From: a virus
DNA: 38,085 nt
Strand: one strand, 5' to 3'
Virus record (IMG/VR): IMGVR_UViG_3300050014_000198
Location: 1 to 38,085 of that record
Each line of letters begins with the position of its first letter. Positions within the stretch are counted from its first letter, which is position 1. This document shows, in pieces, positions 7,611 through 14,970 of this stretch. Both the position numbers and the translations under genes were made by a program. The notes beneath the pieces are model-generated. The model was not told the DNA's origin. It saw only the letters and a program-made list of their open reading frames with translations, and did no database searches.

Positions 7611-7834
7611 ATTTTTTTATTCCACACTTTAGCCAACTTTTGACGGAACGATTCTTCTTCTTGAGCTATTACTTTAAGTTTATCCCACCCCGCAGTAGAA
7701 TTGGTTTTTGGTTTAATTAATTTGGATTTTCTTTTTTTATCAACTATTATTGCCTCCGCTGTTTTGGCAATATCAATCACTTCTTCATTTTCAAGAATTT
7801 CTTTGATTGTTTTGTTACGTATATTTTTATTCAT
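7607..7834 (-). CDS. Small basic protein, possible partner of the AAA+ ATPase
   Basis: A 75-residue Lys-rich protein (KKRKSKLIKPK) with helical ends (IKEILENEEVIDIAKTAEAI, then FRQKLAKVW). It overlaps the start of the BCS1-like gene by 4 bases and abuts the preceding membrane protein gene, so the three are translationally linked. A role as substrate or adaptor of the ATPase is only suggested by position. No family recognised. Confidence 0.7.
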   Translation of the reverse strand: MNKNIRNKTIKEILENEEVIDIAKTAEAIIVDKKRKSKLIKPKTNSTAGWDKLKVIAQEEESFRQKLAKVWNKKI

Positions 7835-8005
7835 TTATTTAAAATATTTTATTACTTGTTCTTTCAAGTCATAATATGAATAACACCAAAGATATGCTAT
7901 AACCCATACCGAAGAAGCATAATAGTCTCCAGTAATAAGACAAGAAATAAATACTAGTAGCATAATAATAGTATTAAGAATGAAATATATTTTATTAGTA
8001 CTCAT
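7835..8005 (-). CDS. Small membrane protein
   Basis: A 56-residue protein with two hydrophobic segments (about residues 7-25, ILNTIIMLLVFISCLI, and 31-45, SVWVIAYLWCYSYY) and a short charged tail. ATG at 8005 is chosen because the longer frame reaching 8170 would run deep into the PRPP synthetase gene. It lies 4 bases downstream of that gene and directly abuts the next one. Function unknown. Confidence 0.7.
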   Translation of the reverse strand: MSTNKIYFILNTIIMLLVFISCLITGDYYASSVWVIAYLWCYSYYDLKEQVIKYFK

Positions 8006-8009
8006 ATGA

Positions 8010-8954
8010 TTAATCAAATAAAGAACTGACACTTTCATTGTTATGAATAGAAGTAATTGCGTCACTAAATACAGGAGCAACATCCACTTCTGTCCAACAC
8101 GAAGATGATAAATTTGTATTGGTTGTATTAGACATAAAAAACTCAGTAATAATACCCGCAGCAATTGCATCTTTTATTCTATTTATTCCAATTACAGTCA
8201 ATGCAGAATGGGTGACTGCACAATAAATCTGTTTTGCACCTTGTTTCTCACATTCCTTTGCTGCTTCAATTAATGTTCCAGCAGATTCAGTTAAATCATC
8301 AAGAATAAGAACATTTTTATCTTTAACGTTACCAACAAACTGCATTACTTTGACTTCAGTATCATTATTCCGTTTTTTAGCAATAAACGCAAAATCAGCG
8401 TTAATTTTTTCTGCAAAAGAACTAGAACGTTTAACAGATCCAATGTCTGGAGCAACAACTACATCAATATTCTTATTCTTAAGTGCCTTTACCAATGTAG
8501 GACGAAATTGTAAACAATCAATTGGAAGGTTGGTAAATCCTGCAATTTGTTGAGCGTGCAAATCCATTGTCAAAATACGATTAATACCCGATGCAGCCAA
8601 AATATCCATTACTAATTTGGCAGAAATAGGAACCCGACTCTTATCTTTTCTATCTTGTCTCTCATAGAAAAACATAGGTATAACCGCAGTAATACGTTTG
8701 GCACTCGCTCGTCTAGCAGCATCTGCCATAATGAGTAATTGCATCAATGCATTATTACTATTCATTGTGCCACAACTGGATTGAATAAGAAATACATCCG
8801 ATCCACGAATATTCTCTTGGAATTGAACATAATACTCGCCACTAGGGAAAGTATGATGATATATTTTTCCGAGCACAGTTCCACAAGAAACAGCAATCTT
8901 GTTAGATAACTCCAAACTATTTTCCCCACTAAAAATTTTTAATTCGTTATTCAT
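8010..8954 (-). CDS. prs: Ribose-phosphate pyrophosphokinase (PRPP synthetase)
   Basis: Makes PRPP from ribose 5-phosphate and ATP. At 314 residues it has the normal family length. Signatures: FPSGEYYVQFQENIRG near residue 36, the flexible-loop FYERQDRKDK near 96, MDLHAQQIAGF near 130, and the PRPP-binding loop LDDLTESAGT near 218 (usual form DDxxxTGGT, here ESAGT). PRPP is the co-substrate for nicotinamide or nicotinate phosphoribosyltransferases, so this gene fits the NAD genes at 16851, 26769 and 27698. It has its own promoter with the ATG 10 nt from the -10 box. Confidence 0.95.
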   Translation of the reverse strand: MNNELKIFSGENSLELSNKIAVSCGTVLGKIYHHTFPSGEYYVQFQENIRGSDVFLIQSSCGTMNSNNALMQLLIMADAARRASAKRITAVIPMFFYERQDRKDKSRVPISAKLVMDILAASGINRILTMDLHAQQIAGFTNLPIDCLQFRPTLVKALKNKNIDVVVAPDIGSVKRSSSFAEKINADFAFIAKKRNNDTEVKVMQFVGNVKDKNVLILDDLTESAGTLIEAAKECEKQGAKQIYCAVTHSALTVIGINRIKDAIAAGIITEFFMSNTTNTNLSSSCWTEVDVAPVFSDAITSIHNNESVSSLFD

Positions 8955-8962
8955 ATGTACCC

Positions 8963-9292
8963 CTATGATACTGATTTTTCAGGAGTTGTCAATATGTGTG
9001 CCAATAATTCTGGGTCAACCATTACGTCATGCTCAGAAATATAATGTGAATAACCTTCTGGCCACTTAAATACCCCATCTGTCATACAACAAGATCCGTT
9101 TGGTGCGTATCCACAAATGCGACACGCAGAGAAACCTCTGGCTTGATCTATACAATCTCCACGGACCAAATAAAGTATAACTTTATGTTTTATGTCGTCG
9201 GGAAGTTTTCTTATTTTATCTGGCCAAGGCAAATCTTCCGTGGAGTCTTCGTGTTTTCTCCAGTAACCAACCGCTTTAAGTTCATTTTCCAT
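8963..9292 (-). CDS. Hypothetical protein with Cys-rich centre
   Basis: A 109-residue protein from ATG 9292 (MENELKAVGYWRK), overlapping the previous gene by 11 bases; an in-frame upstream start at 9370 would overlap by 89 and is less likely. The order is a helical N terminus (WPDKIRKLPDDIKHKVILYL), a central CRICGYAPNGSCC motif that may bind zinc, and a C-terminal FKWPEGYSHYISEHDV segment. Similar proteins are widespread hypothetical proteins in phages. The last codons double as the PRPP synthetase promoter. Confidence 0.75.
   Translation of the reverse strand: MENELKAVGYWRKHEDSTEDLPWPDKIRKLPDDIKHKVILYLVRGDCIDQARGFSACRICGYAPNGSCCMTDGVFKWPEGYSHYISEHDVMVDPELLAHILTTPEKSVS
8965..8992 (-). promoter_or_regulatory. 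Promoter for PRPP synthetase, near-leaderless
   Basis: TTGACA (8987-8992), 16-nt spacer, TATCAT (8965-8970), 10 nt to the ATG at 8954. The whole element is inside the last codons of the upstream gene. Confidence 0.72.
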
Positions 9293-9578
9293 GTTTAACT
9301 TCTTTATATTGTCCATTAGGAAATTCTTGTTGAATTTCAACCGACCAACCAAATTTAAACCAGTAAACATTCTTATCAGTTTTGACGTAATAGTATCTAT
9401 ATCCTTTTAGTGGAATGATATATGGTCCAACATCTACCATTCTAAAATCTACTTTTTCTACAACTTCGCCACGACTCTTAACCCATAATTCAATATCAGA
9501 TTCTTCGTTTCCTACATCCCATAGAACAAAAACAATTACAAAAAGTATTATTAATAGTAAAAATATTGATTCTTTCAT
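9282..9578 (-). CDS. Small membrane-anchored protein
   Basis: A 98-residue protein with one strong N-terminal membrane helix (IFLLLIILFVIVFVLW, about residues 5-20). No lipobox. The rest is soluble with likely beta strands (GYRYYYVKTDKNVYWFKF). The expected form is N-in or uncleaved signal-anchor with a periplasmic domain. Starts one base after the stop of the downstream-listed Cys-rich gene. Function unknown. Confidence 0.75.
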   Translation of the reverse strand: MKESIFLLLIILFVIVFVLWDVGNEESDIELWVKSRGEVVEKVDFRMVDVGPYIIPLKGYRYYYVKTDKNVYWFKFGWSVEIQQEFPNGQYKEVKHGK

Positions 9579-9579
9579 A

Positions 9580-9993
9580 TTATTTTTGAAAGGAACTATC
9601 CATAGGATCTATACGTCCATCCCAATTATCTTTATAAAATTCCTCGAATTCTCCCGCCATCTTTTTACAATTATCTTTCTGTTCTTTAATTACTAGTTCA
9701 GATAACCGTTTAGCTTGTGCTTTTCGTTGTTCGTCACTACCATAAGAGCAGCAGCAATAACATCCTCCAGAATATAATCCGTTCGCACAAGTACACCGAG
9801 AATGACAAGGAGTACCATATTTACAAGGACAACTTTCCGATTGATCATTATAATTATTACCAATGGTTAACATTGCTTTTTCACCCATTGTAATGCCAGA
9901 TATACTTTCATCACATTTAACTCTAATAGTTTTTTCGGTAGAGTCTCCACCAACAATTATTCCATTCAATTTCATATTTAATTCTTTATTCAT
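9580..9993 (-). CDS. Cysteine-rich protein
   Basis: A 137-residue protein with twelve Cys residues packed into about 40 positions (CPCKYG, CHSRCTCANG, GGCYCCCSYG), flanked by a beta-rich N terminus and a charged helical C terminus (EQRKAQAKRL, KEFEEFYKDN-like). The cluster could hold several zinc or iron ions. It overlaps the upstream gene by 4 bases. It is not a typical metallothionein because Cys are mixed with Gly, Tyr and Ser and confined to one segment. Function unknown. Confidence 0.75.
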   Translation of the reverse strand: MNKELNMKLNGIIVGGDSTEKTIRVKCDESISGITMGEKAMLTIGNNYNDQSESCPCKYGTPCHSRCTCANGLYSGGCYCCCSYGSDEQRKAQAKRLSELVIKEQKDNCKKMAGEFEEFYKDNWDGRIDPMDSSFQK

Positions 9994-10418
9994 AACTTTA
10001 TATTTTTCAAAGCAGTTTCTATTGCGCTTATTTTATCAAGGCATTTTTGGCCAACATTATCTTTTTGGGATTTGACAAATTGTTGATAGATATCCTGATT
10101 ATTTACTTTCATCATAAACAATCGTTGACGATATTCCGCATCGATTTCCAACCTATATCCCTTGGCATCCAATCCCTGTTCAGCAGGAATATAATTATTA
10201 TCTTCTCCATCAGTATAACTTTCATCATAGTATGGTACAATAACCCAATCTTTATATGAATATTTTTCCGCCTTATCTTTTGCTTCAGTTAAAAATGCTT
10301 GAAGTTCTTTATAGTTTCGTTCAACATTATTTTCACGAAAAGAATAAGTCGTAAATGTATCATATACATAAACCTTCTCCAAAGCCATTGGATTAGTATT
10401 AAAATTTGTTTTTTTCAT
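9990..10418 (-). CDS. Hypothetical protein
   Basis: A 142-residue soluble protein. The central part (ELQAFLTEAKDKAEKY, YKDWVIVPYYDESY, DGEDNNYIPAEQGLD) mixes helices with an acidic loop. The C terminus is helical (CLDKISAIETALKNI). No recognised family. It overlaps the Cys-rich gene by 4 bases and is preceded by a 6-base gap from the frameshifted gene. Confidence 0.7.
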   Translation of the reverse strand: MKKTNFNTNPMALEKVYVYDTFTTYSFRENNVERNYKELQAFLTEAKDKAEKYSYKDWVIVPYYDESYTDGEDNNYIPAEQGLDAKGYRLEIDAEYRQRLFMMKVNNQDIYQQFVKSQKDNVGQKCLDKISAIETALKNIKL

Positions 10419-10424
10419 ATTATA

Positions 10425-10734
10425 TTATCCTAATGCCCAGTTTGATACGTTAAGATGTGGCGGAACATCGTCTTTATTTGTAAATTCCCACGTTCGAAGT
10501 GCAACATTCCATCTAAACCATTGATTGCCCCATACGTGAGGATGTATTCCAGGTTCCATATATTCAACAATTAAATAATCATAAAGGCATTCATGCATAT
10601 CCCCCTCGGTTATCATTAACTGCCTCCGAAGCTTCACAATAAGTGTTATAGAATCCAAATGTACGACTACACAATGGATTACATTTCCGATCCTTCACCT
10701 CTTTACTTACAATTGCTGTAATAAACCATGCCAT
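10425..10734 (-). CDS. Conserved hypothetical protein, split by a frameshift at a GGGGG run
   Basis: Two reading frames together form one protein. The first (ATG 10734, stop 10591) gives MAWFITAIV, RTFGFYNTYCEASEAV, then NDNRGG. The second, offset by one base, continues DMHECLYDYLIVEYMEPGI and ends in SNWALG at 10425. The join recreates a familiar small family: WFxT start, RTxGY/F-x-x-x-x-EA-x-x-AV-x-x-N-x-x-D, then Y-x-Y-x-VIE-x-x-x-x-GI. The break is at a G5 run (+ strand C5, 10601-10605); skipping one G gives 102 residues. It may be a sequencing error, a real mutation or +1 programmed frameshifting. The ATG at 10598, with GAGGGGG upstream, might also allow independent translation of the second half. 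Confidence 0.75.
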
Positions 10735-10735
10735 A

Positions 10736-10915
10736 TTATTTCTTTATATTTTTAGGTTTCCTACGCTCGCAACCTTCACAAACACAAACTGGTTCTCCAG
10801 ATTCAATTTTCCATCCTATAATTTTCCAATGGGCAAACGTAATATCTTTTGCATCAATAAAAGTATGTTTTTCATTACATTCACAACATTGGATGTTCCA
10901 TTTACTTAATGCCAT
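10736..10915 (-). CDS. Small four-Cys zinc-finger protein
   Basis: A 59-residue protein: MALSKWNIQCCECNEKHTF, then a central amphipathic region (HWKIIGWKIESGEP) and VCVCEGCERRK near the C terminus. The CxxC-type pairs at both ends suggest a zinc ribbon. It starts almost at the predicted transcription start (6 nt after the -10 box), so its mRNA should be leaderless. The stop is one base before the start of the frameshifted gene. Function unknown. Confidence 0.75.
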   Translation of the reverse strand: MALSKWNIQCCECNEKHTFIDAKDITFAHWKIIGWKIESGEPVCVCEGCERRKPKNIKK

Positions 10916-10921
10916 CCAAAT

Positions 10922-10949
10922 ACTCTACACTATTTTGAGAATATGTCAA
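10922..10949 (-). promoter_or_regulatory. Promoter for zinc-finger gene, leaderless
   Basis: TTGACA (10944-10949), 16-nt spacer, TAGAGT (10922-10927), 6 nt to the ATG at 10915. The TGA stop of the upstream gene (10946-10948) lies inside the -35 hexamer. Confidence 0.75.
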
Positions 10950-11356
10950 TTTTTAAAGCATTGAGGGAATATCTTTGCCAATTCTATATTTTCTAATCTT
11001 AATTCTTCTTTTTTCTTTTCAACAATTTGTTTTTTATAAATTACATTAATTTCATTCCAAATTGAAGTCTGTTCATGTTGAGTAAATTCAGTCTGATTAA
11101 AATTGAAAAGTTTAAGTGTTTTCTTCTCGTTAGGATAAGAGTCGTGTAAAAATGTTGTGATAACATAATTAATCTTTGGATGTTTTATTAAATATAATTG
11201 TGGAAAATAACCTCCGAGGAATTCTACCTCAAAACTCCATTCTTGGAAATTAAGTTCTGTTAAATCTTTTATTATAGATTTAGCAATACACCCCAATTCG
11301 GGTGGTGGAACTGGTAATTTGGATTCATTAACTATTTTCTTTTTAAATGGCCACAT
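10946..11356 (-). CDS. MWPFKKK-family protein, copy 1
   Basis: A 136-residue protein, tandem paralog of the next upstream gene. Both start MWPFKKKI, have a CIAK(S/T)I segment near residue 23 or 14, a WxxE/K-type aromatic middle, an HPxINY motif, a Q-x-x-IW segment, a charged helix and a C-terminal FPxCF. The hydrophobic-basic N terminus may touch the membrane. Starts 4 bases downstream of copy 2. Function unknown. Confidence 0.75.
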   Translation of the reverse strand: MWPFKKKIVNESKLPVPPPELGCIAKSIIKDLTELNFQEWSFEVEFLGGYFPQLYLIKHPKINYVITTFLHDSYPNEKKTLKLFNFNQTEFTQHEQTSIWNEINVIYKKQIVEKKKEELRLENIELAKIFPQCFKN

Positions 11357-11360
11357 AAAT

Positions 11361-11771
11361 TTATTCTTTAGAATTATTAAAACATTTTGGAAAAAATTCC
11401 GTCAACCTCTTTTCATCTCTTTCACTCTGTTTTTCTTCTTCAAGAGAATAAACTTGGTTAAAAATATCAATAAGTTTTCTCCAAATTAGACGTTGTTCAT
11501 CCCAAGTTAGGGTAGAATCATCAACTCCAATTATGCTCACTCCATCCCAAAAGTCAGTGTATTTTTCATTGGCATATGAAGAAAGTCCATAATTTATTCC
11601 AGGATGATAAAAATTATATTTATGGTATATATTACTGTGAGTGTTAAGCAGTGTATCAGTTGCCCATGATTTAATTACCCATGATTTATAATCAAGAGTT
11701 TCCAACTCTGCAAGGATTGTCTTGGCAATACAACTTAATTCTGGTTTAATTTTCTTTTTAAATGGCCACAT
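11361..11771 (-). CDS. MWPFKKK-family protein, copy 2
   Basis: A 136-residue tandem paralog of 10946-11356. It shares the MWPFKKKI start, CIAKTI, HPGINYG, RLIWRKLIDIFNQ and the C-terminal FFPKCF. The first codons of the two copies are identical at the DNA level, while the middles have diverged, in particular around the acidic loop DFWDGVSIIGVDDS found only here. A single-gene tandem duplication explains the pair. Function unknown. Confidence 0.75.
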   Translation of the reverse strand: MWPFKKKIKPELSCIAKTILAELETLDYKSWVIKSWATDTLLNTHSNIYHKYNFYHPGINYGLSSYANEKYTDFWDGVSIIGVDDSTLTWDEQRLIWRKLIDIFNQVYSLEEEKQSERDEKRLTEFFPKCFNNSKE

Positions 11772-11777
11772 ATTATT

Positions 11778-12041
11778 TTAAGTGTGAGGGTTGAATCCGT
11801 TCTTTGAAATATATCCGTTTTGTTTGCCACCGACACGAGTCATCTCACATTTATTTCCGCCAATGGTAGCAGATTTCTGCCGCCATACAACGGCATCTTT
11901 ATCGGCAGGAACAATATCATGCCATCCAATAACGGAAGGAATACGAGCATCCCGATAATTCTCACATTTACATAATTTGTCTATCATTATGCATTTTAAC
12001 TTGTGCTTGGATTTTCCAAACATTAATTTAAATAATTTCAT
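11778..12041 (-). CDS. Hypothetical basic protein
   Basis: An 87-residue Lys-rich protein (FGKSKHKLKC) with four Cys (two in KLCKCENY). The C-terminal part is Gly/Asn-rich (GGKQNGYISKNGFNP). It is the most upstream minus-strand gene before the plus-strand island. No promoter of the common type is clear in the 49-base divergent gap. No recognised family. Confidence 0.7.
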   Translation of the reverse strand: MKLFKLMFGKSKHKLKCIMIDKLCKCENYRDARIPSVIGWHDIVPADKDAVVWRQKSATIGGNKCEMTRVGGKQNGYISKNGFNPHT

Positions 12042-12042
12042 A

Positions 12043-12071
12043 TTTACAGATTAATTCTATTATGGTATAGT
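12043..12071 (+). promoter_or_regulatory. Possible promoter for the LAGLIDADG gene
   Basis: TTTACA (12043-12048), 17-nt spacer, TATAGT (12066-12071), 19 nt before the ATG at 12091. The -10 matches the common box of this genome; the -35 is one mismatch off and the spacer one base longer. Confidence 0.4.
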
Positions 12072-12090
12072 AACTACATATTTATCTGAT

Positions 12091-12975
12091 ATGAACAATA
12101 CACCAATTCTAAGGTATAGTCAAATTCAAAATGAATTCTTGTTAACCAATTATCCAATTTATGGAGCAGCATATTGTGCGAATGCACTTCAACGAACAGT
12201 AGTTTCTGTTAGATCACGCATCCAAAAAATGAAATTACATGTTAAAAATATGTCGGAAATTATGTTAAATCATTATATTAAACCGAATAAAGAATTTAAT
12301 ATAAATGCCGATTTATTTATTAACCCATTACTCCCCGAAGTTATTTATACAATGGGACTTTTATGGGCAGATGGAAACATTCATATAGATAAAAATGTTA
12401 GAGAGGTTGAACTTACTTCAACATATCCAGATGGAGACGAGTTTTATAAAATTATGTCATCATATGGAAAATGGAACTATTATAAATACAATAAACAACA
12501 CAAGAATTATAAACATCTTAAACCAAGAATTATAATTAAAACAAACAATAGACCGTTAACAACATTTTTTTCATTATATGATTACAAATCAAAATCTGTA
12601 AACTCTGCGGATAAAATATTAAACATTATACCAACACATTTACATTATTATTGGTTTAGAGGATTATTTGATGGGGATGGTGGAATTTATATTAAAGATA
12701 AACGGGTTCAAATAACTATTTCTGGACCATATGAACAATCGTGGAATTATTTAACTTCAATGTTAACCAACGTTGGAGTAACATTTCATTTATATCGTAG
12801 AATTTCTAACAAAAATCATAAGTGTTCATATATTCAGATTAATGGTGCAAAAAATTCTTCCAAATTTTTATCATACATTTATAAAAATGCAGAAACGGAT
12901 AAAATTTATTTAACAAGAAAATATAAAAAATGGAAACAATTAAAACAACATTATCAATTAGATAACAATGTATAA
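12091..12975 (+). CDS. LAGLIDADG homing endonuclease
   Basis: A 294-residue protein with two LAGLIDADG helices: YTMGLLWADGNIH near residue 88 and YWFRGLFDGDGGIY near 191, the usual spacing of a single-chain two-domain enzyme. The N-terminal about 60 residues (ILRYSQIQNEFLLTNY, then TVVSVRSRIQKMKL) look like a helix-turn-helix targeting segment. It is free-standing, with no intron or intein signs, and runs opposite to most genes. Its AT content appears high even for this genome. Such genes copy themselves into homing sites during mixed infection. Confidence 0.9.
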   Translation: MNNTPILRYSQIQNEFLLTNYPIYGAAYCANALQRTVVSVRSRIQKMKLHVKNMSEIMLNHYIKPNKEFNINADLFINPLLPEVIYTMGLLWADGNIHIDKNVREVELTSTYPDGDEFYKIMSSYGKWNYYKYNKQHKNYKHLKPRIIIKTNNRPLTTFFSLYDYKSKSVNSADKILNIIPTHLHYYWFRGLFDGDGGIYIKDKRVQITISGPYEQSWNYLTSMLTNVGVTFHLYRRISNKNHKCSYIQINGAKNSSKFLSYIYKNAETDKIYLTRKYKKWKQLKQHYQLDNNV

Positions 12976-13004
12976 ATCAATATTTTATATACTTTTTAAA
13001 AATG

Positions 13005-13263
13005 TTAATCAATAAAAATAAATTTAATACAATTAGTTATATAAGAAAAATTAAAAATATATAATGTAATTAAATACAAAAGAACAATAGGCCACATAAA
13101 AAGTATTGATATCAAAAATATGATATCACCATAATTAAAAATCTGTTTAGTCTTCGTATTAAATTTTTTAATTCCAATAAAAGCACATACAGAAAAAAAT
13201 AATCCCATTATAAAATATAAATGCATAAAATTAAAAATAATCAGTTTTAATAACAAGTTTCAT
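13005..13263 (-). CDS. Small membrane protein, probable frameshift near the start
   Basis: The body (about 70-80 residues) has two membrane segments: FIMGLFFSVCAFIGI and the longer IIFLISILFMWPIVLLYLITL region. A promoter of the common type ends 9 nt before an ATG at 13263, but that frame reads MKLVIKTDYF and stops. Removing one T from the TTTTT run (+ strand A5, about 13233-13240) joins it to the body (next residues NFMHLYF), giving 85 residues. Alternatives are internal starts at Met codons near 13226 or 13208, without a good ribosome site. The same one-base shift is needed in two other genes of the window. Confidence 0.6.
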
Positions 13264-13272
13264 AGTGACCAT

Positions 13273-13300
13273 ACTCTACACTATTTATATGGGATGTCAA
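13273..13300 (-). promoter_or_regulatory. Promoter for small membrane gene, near-leaderless
   Basis: TTGACA (13295-13300), 16-nt spacer, TAGAGT (13273-13278), 9 nt to the ATG at 13263. Divergent from the plus-strand promoter 17 bases away. Confidence 0.75.
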
Positions 13301-13316
13301 GACTATCAGTTTAAAT

Positions 13317-13344
13317 TTGACAATTCATCAATTGACTGTATTAT
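13317..13344 (+). promoter_or_regulatory. Plus-strand promoter for small membrane protein gene, near-leaderless
   Basis: TTGACA (13317-13322), 16-nt spacer, TATTAT (13339-13344), 9 nt to the ATG at 13354. The same geometry as on the minus strand selects 13354 rather than 13348 as the start. Confidence 0.75.
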
Positions 13345-13353
13345 AGGATGAAG

Positions 13354-13485
13354 ATGAAAAAACTATGGAATAAGATAAAATGGAAATTGGAGTGCATATT
13401 TGTACTCTGTATTATCGTACCCACTGTAATATTATTCCTTTGGAATAAGACTGAATATGATGAAAACCGTGAGCAATATGATTGA
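13354..13485 (+). CDS. Small single-pass membrane protein
   Basis: A 43-residue protein with a basic N terminus (KKLWNKIKWK), one membrane helix (IFVLCIIVPTVILFLW) and a short acidic tail (TEYDENREQYD), predicted to insert with the N terminus in the cytoplasm. An ATG at 13348 is also in frame but lies only 3 nt after the -10 box, upstream of the expected transcript start. Its stop overlaps the start region of the next plus-strand gene. Function unknown. Confidence 0.65.
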   Translation: MKKLWNKIKWKLECIFVLCIIVPTVILFLWNKTEYDENREQYD

Positions 13486-13732
13486 TTTAACCCGTATCCG
13501 AAGCATCAAATCCCTTGAGGAAATGAAGAAGGATATAATAGAATTTATAAATAATCCCCTAATGTTAGAAATATATAGGGAAGATGTATCTTTAGGGGAA
13601 GATGCCTATGCCGATGATAAAGAACAAGCAGAACAATTGCTTGTGAAAATTGAAAAAAGAAGTGTGAGCCTTACTAAATTTAATCAGCGGGAAGCAAAAC
13701 AGAAATCTCAAACTAAAAAATTATCGGACTAA
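13478..13732 (+). CDS. Hypothetical helical protein
   Basis: An 84-residue charged, helical protein (SIKSLEEMKKDIIEFI, then DKEQAEQLLVKIEKR), ending Lys/Gln-rich. ATG 13478 overlaps the stop of the membrane protein gene (ATGATTGA), which suggests coupled translation; an ATG at 13457 is also possible. Its 3' end overlaps by 12 bases the 3' end of the convergent minus-strand gene. Function unknown. Confidence 0.65.
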   Translation: MIDLTRIRSIKSLEEMKKDIIEFINNPLMLEIYREDVSLGEDAYADDKEQAEQLLVKIEKRSVSLTKFNQREAKQKSQTKKLSD

Positions 13733-14251
13733 AGAAAACGGGTCAATTCCTCTATCAGATGTTGGATATATTAATATCCATCCTGGTAATTCTATTGTTT
13801 TAGGATCTCCATTAACGTTATACAATAATAAATATTTATTATCACTGCGTTTTTCTATTATAACTCCTTCTTTGTGAAGATAATTTACTATTACAAAATC
13901 TCCTACTGCATAAGATTTTTTTTGTTCAAATAAAGGATTACTTATAACATTAGTAAGATTAGGTATAACTGATTTACCCGTATTATTGTTTGTTTTCTCG
14001 TTTATAAAAAATTGATTTATTCCATTCGGAAACAATCCATTATATGCGGTATTATTAAGTTTTCCAGTACTTGTATCAAACAAAACAATGGGAATTGGTC
14101 TATTCAAAGCATCATCGGTCTTCTTCTCTATATAAACTATCATCCCAACAGTCCACAAGACTATAAATACAACCAATATACTAAGCCAACGGTTTAAATT
14201 GTTTATTTCTTTGCTATTGTCTTTATCTGGAGAAGTTATAATATCACTCAT
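13721..14251 (-). CDS. Membrane-anchored protein with C-terminal SH3-like barrel
   Basis: A 176-residue protein: a polar N terminus of about 23 residues, one membrane helix (LSILVVFIVLWTVGMIVYI, about 24-46), a Asn-rich linker, and a C-terminal beta-rich segment (YAVGDFVIVNYLHKEGVI, KYLLLYNV, IELPGWIL) resembling a small SH3-like or KOW-type barrel. The orientation should put the barrel outside the cytoplasm. It converges on the plus-strand gene. Function unknown. Confidence 0.72.
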   Translation of the reverse strand: MSDIITSPDKDNSKEINNLNRWLSILVVFIVLWTVGMIVYIEKKTDDALNRPIPIVLFDTSTGKLNNTAYNGLFPNGINQFFINEKTNNNTGKSVIPNLTNVISNPLFEQKKSYAVGDFVIVNYLHKEGVIIEKRSDNKYLLLYNVNGDPKTIELPGWILIYPTSDRGIDPFSLVR

Positions 14252-14291
14252 ATTATATAAATATATGAATGATAATCGTAATCTTACTAAT

Positions 14292-14966
14292 TTACGGATT
14301 GGCAGAAGAATTATTTAATACGTATTTCTTTTTTATATGTTTAACTTCTTCTCTTGGAACGGTACATCCAATATATACTTGTCCATCACTTAGATTATAA
14401 TGGAATGATTTGTCAAATCCACCCTCTTTATGTATTCTGGTTAAGTACTTACGTACGGTGTCGGCGGTTCCACCATCCTTAATTTCATTTTCTTTCCCAA
14501 ATGTACATGCTAAAATAAAATCAGATTTAGCAACTAATGCATTTCGGGCATAAAATCCTTTTGTCACTTCTATCAATTCAGCACCTTCATTTTTAGATAT
14601 TTGTATCTCAGATAGTGAATTTATATGAGTAACTGTTTGAAATTTTTTATGATAATAATTCGCAGTTCCACCAGGATTTGCAAATGGATCTTTTACTCCC
14701 GTATCGTGGAATATACCATCATCCCATTTAGCAGGAAGGAAAAGACGAAGATGTGGTACTTTTCTATCAAGAAATAATCTAACAGCAACGTGGTCTGCAT
14801 ATGCTGCCCCACCACTAACTAAATGAGTAATTGAATATCCACTCTCATTAAATTGCTCTATTAATCCTGATGCAACGATACACATTGCCTGAAAATGATT
14901 TCTTGATAACTTTTTACCATCATCTTCTCTCCCCGCCGTTCCAACTATAGAAAATGTAATTTCCAT
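14292..14966 (-). CDS. SLOG/DprA-like Rossmann-fold protein
   Basis: A 224-residue protein. The N-terminal FSIVGTAGRED, the glycine-rich VSGGAAYADHVAV near residue 49 and LRLFLPAKW near 72 fit the SLOG superfamily (DprA, YpsA, TIR-linked nucleotide sensors), which bind nucleotides or nucleotide-derived signals. A further FILACTFGKEN and a GGTADTVRKYL segment complete the fold. SLOG domains sense or process NAD- and ADP-ribose-derived molecules in several defence systems; with NAD genes nearby this protein may bind such a signal, but that is inference. It starts 4 bases downstream of a membrane protein gene. Confidence 0.78.
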   Translation of the reverse strand: MEITFSIVGTAGREDDGKKLSRNHFQAMCIVASGLIEQFNESGYSITHLVSGGAAYADHVAVRLFLDRKVPHLRLFLPAKWDDGIFHDTGVKDPFANPGGTANYYHKKFQTVTHINSLSEIQISKNEGAELIEVTKGFYARNALVAKSDFILACTFGKENEIKDGGTADTVRKYLTRIHKEGGFDKSFHYNLSDGQVYIGCTVPREEVKHIKKKYVLNNSSANP

Positions 14967-14970
14967 TAGT

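Noticed and set aside
7835-8170. Longer version of the small membrane protein
   Set aside because: Would overlap the PRPP synthetase C terminus by 161 bases; ATG 8005 is better placed.
9580-9993. Metallothionein
   Set aside because: The Cys cluster is limited to one segment within a larger protein and mixed with Gly, Tyr and Ser; no Cys-Lys pattern typical of the family.
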